Shown: positions 1 to 8,394 of the stretch, one piece after another
Layout of the letters: each line of letters begins with the position of its first letter
Numbering within the stretch: position 1 is the first letter of the stretch
Source of the DNA: Blautia sp.
GTDB lineage: Bacteria; Bacillota; Clostridia; Lachnospirales; Lachnospiraceae
Length of the DNA: 64,000 bases
Assembly (NCBI GenBank): GCA_023664455.1
Contig: JAMPFM010000001.1
Location: 1 to 64,000, forward strand
Reading direction: 5' to 3'
Notes under the pieces: generated by a model
What the model was told of the DNA's origin: nothing
Databases searched by the model: none
Seen by the model: only the letters and a program-made list of their open reading frames with translations
Position numbers and translations under genes: made by a program

Positions 1-83
1 TTCAGGGTTGCATTACTATTGATTTGTCAAAGATAAATCTTTTATCAAGGTACGGCGCCGTGTTTCTCAAACACAGCTTACAT

Positions 84-112
84 ATAATACCACAGCTTCC
101 AGTATGCGTCAA
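84..112 (-). promoter_or_regulatory. Sigma-70 promoter reading out of the left edge
   Basis: On the minus strand TTGACG (107-112) and TATTAT (84-89) are separated by exactly 17 bases. The predicted transcript would run left out of the window and begins with a small hairpin (GTGTTT-GAG-AAACAC, about 62-76). The gene it serves is outside the window. No coding sequence is seen in 1-373. Confidence 0.65.
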
Positions 113-332
113 GGGGTTTTTCTGGAAATTTACCGGAAATTTATTTTTAATCTATTCCTAATTATCCTGTTTCACTTATCCCAAAAGCCCCTGAGCCGCA
201 GCAACAGCTGCGCCCTATTCTGGATGCGGTGGATTTTTATTTTACCATTCATTTCTCTTATTTGTCAAGGGCTTTATGAATCTTTCCAAAGTTAAAAGAA
301 AAGTAAAATTTAATCACACAATTACACAGCAA

Positions 333-366
333 AATCAGCGTCACCATTTTAAATGGTGCGCTGATT
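333..366 (-). terminator. Hairpin terminator after the BspA-type gene
   Basis: Near-perfect inverted repeat with 16-base arms (AATCAGCG..CACCATTT and AAATGGTGCGCTGATT) with one bulged and one loop base, lying 8 bases past the stop codon of the large surface-protein gene. On the minus strand the stem is followed by TTTTGCTG, a weak T run. Confidence 0.6.
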
Positions 367-373
367 TATCATC

Positions 374-3300
374 TCAGGGCGCTGTATATACATCTCTCTG
401 CAGAATCCTGAACTTTATCGTGACGCTGCCGCCGTATATGCCTGTTCCGGTCACTGTCACACTCCCTTTGTTCTTACCGGCTGTCACATTTGCACCGTAA
501 GTCAGGGTATAGTCTCCTGCTCCATCGACTTCTGATTGCGGCGTCAGTTTGGTCAGTTTGTATGTTCCACTTGCTGACGTCAGCTTATCCTCGTCTGTCT
601 CTTTTGCTTTCCTGGCAGCCGCTACCGCTTTCGTATCAGCGCTGTAATAAACTGTTACCCGACTCGGCTTCACCTGCTGTCCGTTGTAGATATTGAGATT
701 TTCTCCTTCTGACACGATGATATAAAGGTTGCTGCCTGTCAGTTTCGTTTGGTAAATGTCAAGATATCGTTTAATGCCCTTGTCAGTTCCTGTCGTGTAA
801 CCGCTTCCGTTTACTGCTGTGATCACAGCATAGGGACGCTTTGCCTGCACCGTATCCCATGCCGCATTCTTGCCCAGCGCCTCCAGGTAATCGCCTATCG
901 CCTGCTGGCTGCAATTCTGATACTCCACCTTGAAATCTTTATTCAGCCTCAATGCCTTCTTGCCGTCTTTCACGGTGACTTTCGGCGCATATTGATATTC
1001 AGGCGCCTTTTTACTGCTGTATGCCGCTGCCGCTGCTGACACGGTCAGATTGTCTGCACCCGCTTCCATTGCTGCCTCACTAATGTCAAAGGTTACTTTC
1101 AGATTGCCGGCATAGTTTCCTTTTCCCTTGAAGGTCATGGTGGGAACCTTATTTGCCAGGTTCGCTGATTTCAGCACGGTGTTATTGGCATAGCTCACAG
1201 TGTAGTCTGTCCCTTCCTTTAGGACAATGTTTGTCGGATTTCCTTTCCCGTCACACAGAGTCAGACGGATACGTTGTGAGGGTTTCGCTCCCTCTCTCTT
1301 ATATGTCACTGTGCCGTTTAACTTATAGAAAATATTTCCCTTATCATCCTTCCCGGAAATAAGGCTGTCCTGCTCCTGCCCGGTGATTTCCGCAGCTTCC
1401 ACTTTCACAAAGGCAGGGTCAGCCAGCGACGCCGTTACAATCTTGAAAGTCTTTTTGAAGCTCCCGCTGTAGCCCGATTCCGGTTTCGCTGTGAAGGTCA
1501 TGGTAGCGGTACCTTTCTTGATATTGTTCTTGTAGCTGATGGTGTAATGCTCGCCATATCTCAGCGTTTTTCCACCTGGATTCGTATTTGTCTTCTTGGT
1601 GGTGAGCGTTACTTTATTCTGGGTCACAGCGCTGCCCGAATAAGGCATGGACGCTTTAAAATCGTTGTCATTCGGGTTTGTCTGGGCATTATAGGCCTTC
1701 ACCTCAACAGTGTTTGCTTTAAATGCCGCCCCCGTAATCTTAAAAGTAACGCTCTTAGAACCCTTGTAGTTCCCAATTCCGGTGATCGTCATGGTGGCAG
1801 TTCCCACAGCCCTGTTGTTGGTGTAGTTGAGGGTGTAATCCTGTCCCCAGACAAGGAAGATCTTACCTGATTTTACGGTAAAGAGGTCTTTTGCGTTTGC
1901 CTCCGGCGTGCTGTTTACGCTTCCATCCGCACTTACTTTATAATATTTCTTTCCATCACTGTAACCGGGCGTCAGCGTCACCGCACTGCCTTCGTTGTAG
2001 GGCATACTCTTCTGGTTTTTGCCCAGTGTGACGGTAACGTTTTTGATCAGATTTGCCTTATTCGTGACAAAGATTTCGCGCTTGATTTCACCTTCATAAT
2101 TCCCGATTCCTTCCACAGTCATCTCAAAGACGCCGCTGTATCCTTTCGGGATGGCGGGAAGCGTATACTTATTATTCTTATCATATGTTCCCGTGACAGT
2201 CCACTTGCCGCTGTCCCCGGCTTTCACCACGTTTCCATCCGCATCGAGCACATTGTCGGAGCTGTACGTCACCATATAGTCTTTTCCCGCCGTCATGGCT
2301 TTCTTGTATTTCAGGGAGGAAAAAGGCTTCTGTACTTTTTTTGCATTGGTCGCAAGCTGATCGGTATATTTTAAGGTAAAACCTGCCGCCGCATTGCCGC
2401 CAGCATCCGAAATAGCTGTCTGACGGATGTGGAAATTCGTATAAACAGTTCCCGTATGGTTGCCCTTACCTTTGATCTCCACATAGGGAAGCTTTGCGTT
2501 AAATCCGCTCTCTTGTGCCGCCTGAGCGCTCCCATCCAGACTATTATAGGTTCCTCCATCCGCTGCCACCTGATCAGCATTGATGTTGTTCCCATATTTA
2601 ACCGTATAGTCCTTTCCGGCTTTCAGCAATGTGCCATCCGATGCATAGACAGCCGGTACGGGCTTGATAGCATTTCCTGTGTAGAACTGCTCCGAAATTT
2701 CCTGAATCTGAATGCCTCCCTCTGCAGTCTGCACAACCCAGCGGGCATACAGGGTGGTGTCTGCCTGTACTGTATCTGCAGCGAAATTCCATGCCTTTGT
2801 ACATGCGACGTCCTTGTACCAGCCTGTGAAAAGACAGCCTTCCGATATGGGCGCAGCCGGCTCCGGGATTAACTGACCGGAAAGAACCGACTTCATGGGA
2901 GCGGGCGCTGTCACATTCCCCGTTCCGTGCCCCATCATGTCAAAGGTAACTGTATATACGATACGCTCCTCAGCAATGATAAAGATTCCCGGCTGATAGC
3001 CGTTTTCATTATCAACTATGTAATTATCACCTACCGTTGCGGTTATCGGGGTCACTATGTAAGTCCCCGTTATGCTCGTATCGATATCGTCTTTGTTCAC
3101 CGAAGCGCCGTCCGGTGCGGCAAAGGAAAATGACAATCCTGTCACTTTCTTTTCATCCCCATTGAAGAAACCCGTCATTTCACAGGCAAATGTCTCCGGT
3201 ATGGCGTCGCCTACGGCAATCGTAGTATCCTTTGTCTTTATCTTTACTTTTGCTTTCTCAATGGGAAAGGTCTTTTCAAGCGTGCCGCTGTAGATGCCCA

Positions 3301-5941
3301 TACCCGTAACAATAACGGCCGCCGTTCCCGCATTGATATTGTTCTTATAAGATACCGTGTAATCTGTTCCGGCGTCCAGAACCATCCCGGCTTGCGCCAG
3401 CTTCACCTCCACGCGCGGGGTGTGTTGTCTGCCGTTGTATACAGGATAATTCCCCGTTTCTATATCCGGCAGAGTCATGACAGTGTTTTCCCCTGTTAAG
3501 CCCAGTGTCACAGTCAGCTCAATCCCGGCTGTAAATTCCCTGCCGGGGGATACACTGGAATCCAGGTACGTCACTATCAGCGTTTTGTTGCCCGGCGTGG
3601 ACATCGTCTGGTTGACCTCATCCACATTCGTCGTAAAGCCTTCCGTCAGCTTTGTAATGGTTCCCTTGTCATCGAAATAGGTTACGGTTATATCGTCAGT
3701 ATTGACCGTATCACCGCATACATAGGCAGTCCTCTGCTTGACAGCGGTTATATGCGGTTCAGAAACCTCCGGTTTCTTGTTTTTGGTAATCAGTATGCTG
3801 TAGGATAGGTTCTGCGGCAGCTCCGTAACCTCGGTACCGTCAAAACGGTACCATATATCTCCGGAATTTACAGGGAGTTCCACAGAGCGCGAGACATTGC
3901 GGGGCGTGTTAATGGCTGTCAGATTGTAACAGCCAAACAGCGCCCTGTACGTGCTGTTGCACTTGCCCATATCAAAACTGCTTAAATCCAGCGTGGTCAG
4001 ACTACTGCAGGTATGAAACATATAAATCATACCCGTCACTTTGGCGGTATCGAAACGGCTTAAATCCAGCTTGGTCAGGCTGGTACATTGCTGAAACATG
4101 CTCGTCATATTTGTCACACCGCTGGTATCGAAATTGCTTAGATTCAGTGTGCTCAGACTAGTACAGCCAAAAAACATGTCCTTCATATTTGTTACATTGG
4201 CAGTATTGAAATGGCTTAGATCCAGCTTGGTCAAGCTGGTACATTGCTGAAACATGCCCTCCATATTTGTTACATTGGCGGTATCGAAATTGCTTACATC
4301 CAGCTTGGTCAGGCTGGTACATTGCTGAAACATGCCTTTCATACTTGTTACATTGGCGGTGTTGAAACGGCTTAAATCCAGCCTAGTCAGGTCATAGCAG
4401 AAAGAAAACATTCCTCCCATATCCCTCACATTGGCGGTATTGAAATTGCTTACATCCAGCGTGGTCAAGCCAGAGCATACACAAAACATGTCCCCCATAC
4501 CCGTCACCTTGGAGGTATCGAAATTGCTTACATCCAATGAGGTCAGACCAGCGCAGCCTTTAAACATATAGTTCATACCCGTTACATTGGAAGTATCAAA
4601 ATTGCTTACATCTAGCTTGGTCAGTTTGGAACATCCTTGAAACATGGCGCTCATATTCGTCACATTAGCAGTATGGAAATGACTTACATCCAGCTTGGTC
4701 AGGCTGGAACATCCATAAAACATGCTGCCCATGTCCGTTACGCTGCTGGTATCGAAACTGCTTACATCCAATGTGATCAGGTTATAACACTGAACAAACA
4801 TCTCGCTCATATCCGTCACTTTGGCGGTATTGAAATGGCTTATATCCAGCGGTTCCAAGTAATAGCAGAAAGCAAACATGCGACTCATATCTGTTACATT
4901 GGCGGTATTGAAATGGCTGAGATCCAGTGTGTCCAGGCTTCCACATTGCTCAAACATGGCGCTCATATCCGTCACTTTGCCGGTATCGAAACTGCTGAGA
5001 TTCACTGTCTCCAGGTCAGGGCATTTCCAAAACATATCGTGCATATCTGTTACATTGGCGGTATTGAAATTGCTGAGATCCAGCGTCGTCAGACCATCGC
5101 AGAAACTAAACATGCTGCTCATATCCGTCACTTGGGCAGTATTGAAAGTACTTACATCCAGTGAGGTCAGACTAAGACATTCAGAAAACATGCCGCTCAT
5201 ATCCGTCACTTGGGCAGTATCGAACTTGCTTACATCCAGCGTCGTCAGAGACCAGTGTAAACCGTAAAACATACGACTCATATCCGTTACTTGGGCGGTG
5301 TTGAAACTGCTTAGATCCAGCTTTTTCAGATTATAACAGTTCAGAAACATGCCGCTCATATCCGTCACTTGGGCAGTATCGAACTTACTTACATTCAGCG
5401 TGTCCAGACTACAACAGCTGGCAAACATGTCTCTCATATTCGTTACTTTGGCGGTCTCGAACTTACTTACATTCAGCGTGTCCAGATTAGAACAGCCAGC
5501 AAACATGCCGCTCATATCCGTCACTTGGGCAGTATCGAACTTGCTTACATCCAGCGTCGTCAGATTATAGCAGCCAGAAAACATGTCGCTCATATTCGTC
5601 ACATTGACAGTATTGAACTTGCTTACATCCAGCGTCGTCAGACGCCAGCATTCATAAAACATGTTACTCATATCTGTCACATTGGCGGTGTTAAAACCGC
5701 TTAGATCCACGGCTGTTAAAGCTTCGCATTCATAAAACATATAGGAAGCGTCTGTCGTCCCTGTTACGGAAACCGTCGCGGACTTTATCGACGTTCTATA
5801 TTCATACCAGGGTGCATACTTGTCCTCCTGTCTTTCCCAATCCCCGGTTCCGGCTACCGTCAGCTTACCGTCTGCATCAATGACCCATGAAATCTCGTTG
5901 CTTGTTCCACTTGCGATATCATCCGCAGAGGTCACCATCAC
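374..5941 (-). CDS. BspA-type leucine-rich-repeat surface protein, main part (out of frame with its signal peptide)
   Basis: This is the body of a giant surface protein, 1855 residues from the first in-frame ATG. Residues about 50-690 hold roughly 24 copies of a 23-24 residue BspA/DUF285-type leucine-rich repeat of the form FNTAxVTDMSxMFxxCxxL. An Ig-like segment (about 730-820), MBG-like segments, one InlB-type B repeat (ending TTLYARWV) and several further repeats with a YTVSYKNN core and a GTATMTITGIGNYKG-like end follow. Such proteins usually mediate adhesion. No LPXTG sortase motif is visible; the protein ends in a short RDVYTAP tail. It has no ribosome site or signal peptide of its own: both lie in the adjoining 5919-6443 frame, separated by a run of nine G. 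Losing one G (or adding two) joins the two parts, so this is one gene that is off in this copy, or a homopolymer sequencing error. Confidence 0.85.
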   Translation of the reverse strand: MMVTSADDIASGTSNEISWVIDADGKLTVAGTGDWERQEDKYAPWYEYRTSIKSATVSVTGTTDASYMFYECEALTAVDLSGFNTANVTDMSNMFYECWRLTTLDVSKFNTVNVTNMSDMFSGCYNLTTLDVSKFDTAQVTDMSGMFAGCSNLDTLNVSKFETAKVTNMRDMFASCCSLDTLNVSKFDTAQVTDMSGMFLNCYNLKKLDLSSFNTAQVTDMSRMFYGLHWSLTTLDVSKFDTAQVTDMSGMFSECLSLTSLDVSTFNTAQVTDMSSMFSFCDGLTTLDLSNFNTANVTDMHDMFWKCPDLETVNLSSFDTGKVTDMSAMFEQCGSLDTLDLSHFNTANVTDMSRMFAFCYYLEPLDISHFNTAKVTDMSEMFVQCYNLITLDVSSFDTSSVTDMGSMFYGCSSLTKLDVSHFHTANVTNMSAMFQGCSKLTKLDVSNFDTSNVTGMNYMFKGCAGLTSLDVSNFDTSKVTGMGDMFCVCSGLTTLDVSNFNTANVRDMGGMFSFCYDLTRLDLSRFNTANVTSMKGMFQQCTSLTKLDVSNFDTANVTNMEGMFQQCTSLTKLDLSHFNTANVTNMKDMFFGCTSLSTLNLSNFDTSGVTNMTSMFQQCTSLTKLDLSRFDTAKVTGMIYMFHTCSSLTTLDLSSFDMGKCNSTYRALFGCYNLTAINTPRNVSRSVELPVNSGDIWYRFDGTEVTELPQNLSYSILITKNKKPEVSEPHITAVKQRTAYVCGDTVNTDDITVTYFDDKGTITKLTEGFTTNVDEVNQTMSTPGNKTLIVTYLDSSVSPGREFTAGIELTVTLGLTGENTVMTLPDIETGNYPVYNGRQHTPRVEVKLAQAGMVLDAGTDYTVSYKNNINAGTAAVIVTGMGIYSGTLEKTFPIEKAKVKIKTKDTTIAVGDAIPETFACEMTGFFNGDEKKVTGLSFSFAAPDGASVNKDDIDTSITGTYIVTPITATVGDNYIVDNENGYQPGIFIIAEERIVYTVTFDMMGHGTGNVTAPAPMKSVLSGQLIPEPAAPISEGCLFTGWYKDVACTKAWNFAADTVQADTTLYARWVVQTAEGGIQIQEISEQFYTGNAIKPVPAVYASDGTLLKAGKDYTVKYGNNINADQVAADGGTYNSLDGSAQAAQESGFNAKLPYVEIKGKGNHTGTVYTNFHIRQTAISDAGGNAAAGFTLKYTDQLATNAKKVQKPFSSLKYKKAMTAGKDYMVTYSSDNVLDADGNVVKAGDSGKWTVTGTYDKNNKYTLPAIPKGYSGVFEMTVEGIGNYEGEIKREIFVTNKANLIKNVTVTLGKNQKSMPYNEGSAVTLTPGYSDGKKYYKVSADGSVNSTPEANAKDLFTVKSGKIFLVWGQDYTLNYTNNRAVGTATMTITGIGNYKGSKSVTFKITGAAFKANTVEVKAYNAQTNPNDNDFKASMPYSGSAVTQNKVTLTTKKTNTNPGGKTLRYGEHYTISYKNNIKKGTATMTFTAKPESGYSGSFKKTFKIVTASLADPAFVKVEAAEITGQEQDSLISGKDDKGNIFYKLNGTVTYKREGAKPSQRIRLTLCDGKGNPTNIVLKEGTDYTVSYANNTVLKSANLANKVPTMTFKGKGNYAGNLKVTFDISEAAMEAGADNLTVSAAAAAYSSKKAPEYQYAPKVTVKDGKKALRLNKDFKVEYQNCSQQAIGDYLEALGKNAAWDTVQAKRPYAVITAVNGSGYTTGTDKGIKRYLDIYQTKLTGSNLYIIVSEGENLNIYNGQQVKPSRVTVYYSADTKAVAAARKAKETDEDKLTSASGTYKLTKLTPQSEVDGAGDYTLTYGANVTAGKNKGSVTVTGTGIYGGSVTIKFRILQRDVYTAP

Positions 5942-6443
5942 TGGATTGGCGCCTGCCCCCCCCCACAGTATTCGCTGAGACAGACGCCTGCTCTTCCTCT
6001 ATGGGCAGTGCAAGCTCCTCATCATCCTCTTCGGCAGGTACCTCATCTTCTTCGGTCTCATCCGCTTCCTGATCCGGATTCTCTGCTTCTTCCCCATCAG
6101 TCTCTTCTGGCGCGGACGGCTCCGTCGTTTCCTCCTCTGATTCCTTCTCATCCGTTTCCTGACTCGGATTCTCTGCTTCTTCCTCATCAGTCCCTTCTGG
6201 TGCGGACGGCTCCGTCTTGTCTTCTGATTCCTTCCCAGGCGAATCCTCCGCTTCTTTCTTTTCTTCTCCTTCTTTGATTATGACACTTGTGTCACTTCCA
6301 TTGCCCGGCTCTGTTAAGGACGCAATCCGCCCTGCATCTAAATCATTGGAAGCGGCCCATACGTCCAGAGACGCCGCATCTGTAAGGAACAGCGCCCCGC
6401 ACAATAATCCCGCTGCTAATCTTGTGAAAAATCTTTTCCTCAT
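5919..6443 (-). CDS. Signal peptide and acidic linker of the BspA-type surface protein (frameshifted N-terminal part)
   Basis: 174 residues as sequenced. Residues 1-31 are a classic Sec signal peptide (MRKRFFTRLAAG.. ending VWA-A). The rest is a Glu/Asp/Ser/Pro-rich linker with two copies of an about 35-residue unit (starting EPSAPEGTDEEEAENP and EPSAPEETDGEEAENP), probably a flexible stalk near the cell wall. A strong ribosome site (GAGGAGGTTAGG) precedes ATG 6443 and a consensus promoter lies just upstream. The frame ends shortly after the G9 tract, so as sequenced only a truncated secreted peptide would be made. With G8 the full product would be about 2022 residues. Confidence 0.8.
   Translation of the reverse strand: MRKRFFTRLAAGLLCGALFLTDAASLDVWAASNDLDAGRIASLTEPGNGSDTSVIIKEGEEKKEAEDSPGKESEDKTEPSAPEGTDEEEAENPSQETDEKESEEETTEPSAPEETDGEEAENPDQEADETEEDEVPAEEDDEELALPIEEEQASVSANTVGGGRRQSSDGDLCG
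5956..5964 (-). repeat. Poly-G (G9) tract at the frameshift point
   Basis: Nine C on the plus strand (nine G on the coding strand) inside the surface-protein gene, between the acidic linker and the repeat body. With nine G the frame reads TVGGGRRQSSDG and stops 15 codons past the tract; with eight it reads TVGGAGANPVMVTSADD and continues into the 1855-residue frame. Mononucleotide runs of this length are known hotspots for slipped-strand phase variation. Confidence 0.7.
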
Positions 6444-6485
6444 CCTAACCTCCTCATAAAATCTGATTGTTTTTAGTTATTTCTT

Positions 6486-6514
6486 ATTATATGGGCAGCG
6501 CTTCTTATAGTCAA
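6486..6514 (-). promoter_or_regulatory. Promoter of the BspA-type gene
   Basis: Minus strand TTGACT (6509-6514), 17-base spacer, perfect TATAAT (6486-6491), about 40 bases upstream of the start codon at 6443. It indicates that the gene is transcribed even though its frame is broken. Confidence 0.75.
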
Positions 6515-6575
6515 TATTGCAATCATTTAATGCACGGAAATCTATTTTCAGTCAGTAATTTAGGTATTGGCAAGT

Positions 6576-6992
6576 TCATACCAAGCTGGCAGGGCAGATA
6601 AAAATCCCCACATAGTCCAACACATGATACAAAATCCATGCGCCTACCACTGCTTCCACGAAACCAATGACTGCTCCCAAAAGTTTATCCAATCCGTTCA
6701 TAATCGAAATATTTACAATTGCGGTAATTGGTTTGAATACTAGACCGCATAGTTTGAAAAGAATGCCGATGCCGATAAGCCCCGCGACGCAGATAGTGAG
6801 TACGCTGAATGTCCGCGCCATAACGCTGCTTATCGTGAAGAAAATAAGAATAATGCATATACATGAAACCAATGCTGACAACATATTTACAACTTCTTTT
6901 ATCATACCGTTATGAAACCCTTTTTTTACCCTCCAGATAAGCAGTAAAAAAATAAGAAGAACAAAAACAATTTTCAAATTACGATTCAACAC
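6576..6992 (-). CDS. CvpA-like small integral membrane protein
   Basis: 138 residues with about four hydrophobic segments (roughly 6-22, 34-55, 62-85 and 105-125). A GFHNGMIKEV stretch after the first segment is typical of the CvpA (colicin V production) family, whose cellular role in Firmicutes is not established. It is last of three minus-strand membrane-protein genes (LysM, DUF5711, CvpA-like), 27 bases after the DUF5711 gene, so probably co-transcribed. The start is uncertain: GTG at 6992 directly abuts the AGAAAGG ribosome site, and TTG at 6989 is an alternative. The family call rests on topology and the N-terminal motif. Confidence 0.6.
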   Translation of the reverse strand: MLNRNLKIVFVLLIFLLLIWRVKKGFHNGMIKEVVNMLSALVSCICIILIFFTISSVMARTFSVLTICVAGLIGIGILFKLCGLVFKPITAIVNISIMNGLDKLLGAVIGFVEAVVGAWILYHVLDYVGIFICPASLV

Positions 6993-7019
6993 CTTTCTCT
7001 GACTGTAACTTTTTCCGCC

Positions 7020-8222
7020 TTACTTTAATTCAATGATATCAACGGAATCTGATGTAACCAACATATATTTATAGGAAGAAGATGTCGGTATCAATACATG
7101 CACCGCTTTTTCAAAATGTCCGGCATACTTTTCTACGCCGCCCATATTATAAATACGGCACTCCGACTCATTGTAAATAATAATCTGGTCGTCTGAAAAT
7201 ACGATATCCGAGTAATCAATATCAAATTCGATAGAGCGGCTAAAGTCACCAGTTTTATTATATACATCCAGACGATATCTGTTACTGCTGTCCGTATTTA
7301 GGAAAACAAGCCCTACATGCTCTTTTCCATAAAAAATCTGTTCCACATCTTCGTCCAACATACGCTCGGCGATACTGACGGGTTTTTGTTCCCCGCCAAA
7401 GAACATGATTCTGTCGTCGGATACGGCAAACATTGTTTTATCATCCAGAAAACGAGCATACCCTACAATAGCGTCCTGATAGTCAAAACCACTGACATAA
7501 TGGTCTGTATTATTCTGACCCACTGCGCCAAAATTATAAAATGCCACGCTGGATTTCAGCTCACCGCTATCCACAAACAGATAGGATACGCATATCAGCC
7601 TTCCATTTGGAGAAATCGCTACCTTAAAAGGATAACCGCTGTCTTTCATCGTGGTCCGAAAACGAACCAGTTCCTCCCCCGCTGTATCATAAAGACATAT
7701 CCAGGTGACGTCCGAATCGTCCAGAACAACCGCCACTACTCCATTAGCGGCAACGCAAAAGTTTCTGATTGGTTTGTTGGTAACAATTTCTCCCAGTACG
7801 CTGCCTGTATTCATGACATAAAGGGTTCTTCCATTATAATCCCCGATTGCCACCACATCCTGGCAGATATCAATCATCGGATTCTGCATTTCAAATGTTT
7901 CATTCCATACCGCAACTCCTTTGGTATCGATGCAGCTTGCCCCGTCTTTACTATATGTCAATAGATGCCCTGAAAATGTCACGGTTCTCCCGCTTTGGGG
8001 CAGCGCTATTTCCGTAGAGGATAAAACAACGCTGTCTACATAGATTTTATTTTTCCACTGGATTACAAATGCCGCCGCAACCGCAGCCACCAATACAAAA
8101 ATTAGTACGCTGCGATAAAAAATCATAAACTTGTGGCTTTTGATTTTTTCCATATAATTGATACGCGGCGCCTTGCTGTCACGCTTCTCTCTTTTTTTAA
8201 AGTAGCTTCTAACGTCCACCAT
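7020..8222 (-). CDS. DUF5711-type membrane-anchored beta-propeller-like protein
   Basis: 400 residues. A basic cytoplasmic N-terminus (about 1-35, many Lys/Arg) is followed by one membrane segment (about 36-54). The long extracytoplasmic part has repeated strand-rich blocks such as HLLTYSKDGASCIDTKG and GRLICVSYLFVDSG, which look like WD40/PQQ-type propeller blades. This matches the DUF5711 family of Clostridia, of unknown function. ATG 8222 has a good AGAGGA site 8 bases upstream. It sits between the LysM and CvpA-like genes; this trio suggests an envelope role, but nothing here fixes it. Confidence 0.65.
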   Translation of the reverse strand: MVDVRSYFKKREKRDSKAPRINYMEKIKSHKFMIFYRSVLIFVLVAAVAAAFVIQWKNKIYVDSVVLSSTEIALPQSGRTVTFSGHLLTYSKDGASCIDTKGVAVWNETFEMQNPMIDICQDVVAIGDYNGRTLYVMNTGSVLGEIVTNKPIRNFCVAANGVVAVVLDDSDVTWICLYDTAGEELVRFRTTMKDSGYPFKVAISPNGRLICVSYLFVDSGELKSSVAFYNFGAVGQNNTDHYVSGFDYQDAIVGYARFLDDKTMFAVSDDRIMFFGGEQKPVSIAERMLDEDVEQIFYGKEHVGLVFLNTDSSNRYRLDVYNKTGDFSRSIEFDIDYSDIVFSDDQIIIYNESECRIYNMGGVEKYAGHFEKAVHVLIPTSSSYKYMLVTSDSVDIIELK

Positions 8223-8274
8223 ACGTTATTCCTCTTTACAAACTATCTTTCTTTTGTACTGCTCCTATTTTCTA

Positions 8275-8385
8275 GACTTGCGTCTATTATACCATTCCTC
8301 TAATGCCGGTTCATGATATCATTCCAGCAAGAATTGCTCCGCAATTCTTGTGACGCAAGTCGCCGGACTTGCGTCTATTGTACCA
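8275..8385. repeat. Intergenic hairpin cluster with a flanking 20-base direct repeat
   Basis: Between the LysM and DUF5711 genes. A GACTTGCGTCTATTRTACCA unit occurs at 8275-8294 and again at 8366-8385. Between them are two perfect hairpins: CAAGAATTGC-TCC-GCAATTCTTG (8328-8350) and GACGCAAGTC-GCCG-GACTTGCGTC (8352-8375). The second hairpin uses part of the second direct repeat. This resembles a REP/MITE-like palindromic element or a processing site between co-transcribed genes. Confidence 0.6.
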
Positions 8386-8394
8386 CATATTTGC

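Noticed and set aside
374..500. LPXTG or GW-type wall anchor at the end of the BspA-type protein
   Set aside because: The C-terminus is a short RDVYTAP tail without a sorting motif, hydrophobic stretch or basic tail.
4637..5704. Long plus-strand open frames opposite the leucine-rich repeats
   Set aside because: They mirror the periodic repeat codons of the minus-strand gene, have no ribosome sites, and translate to repetitive His/Ile/Arg-rich text.
6008..6277. Plus-strand frames rich in Pro/Ser/His opposite the acidic linker
   Set aside because: Shadow of the Glu-rich repeats of the minus-strand gene.
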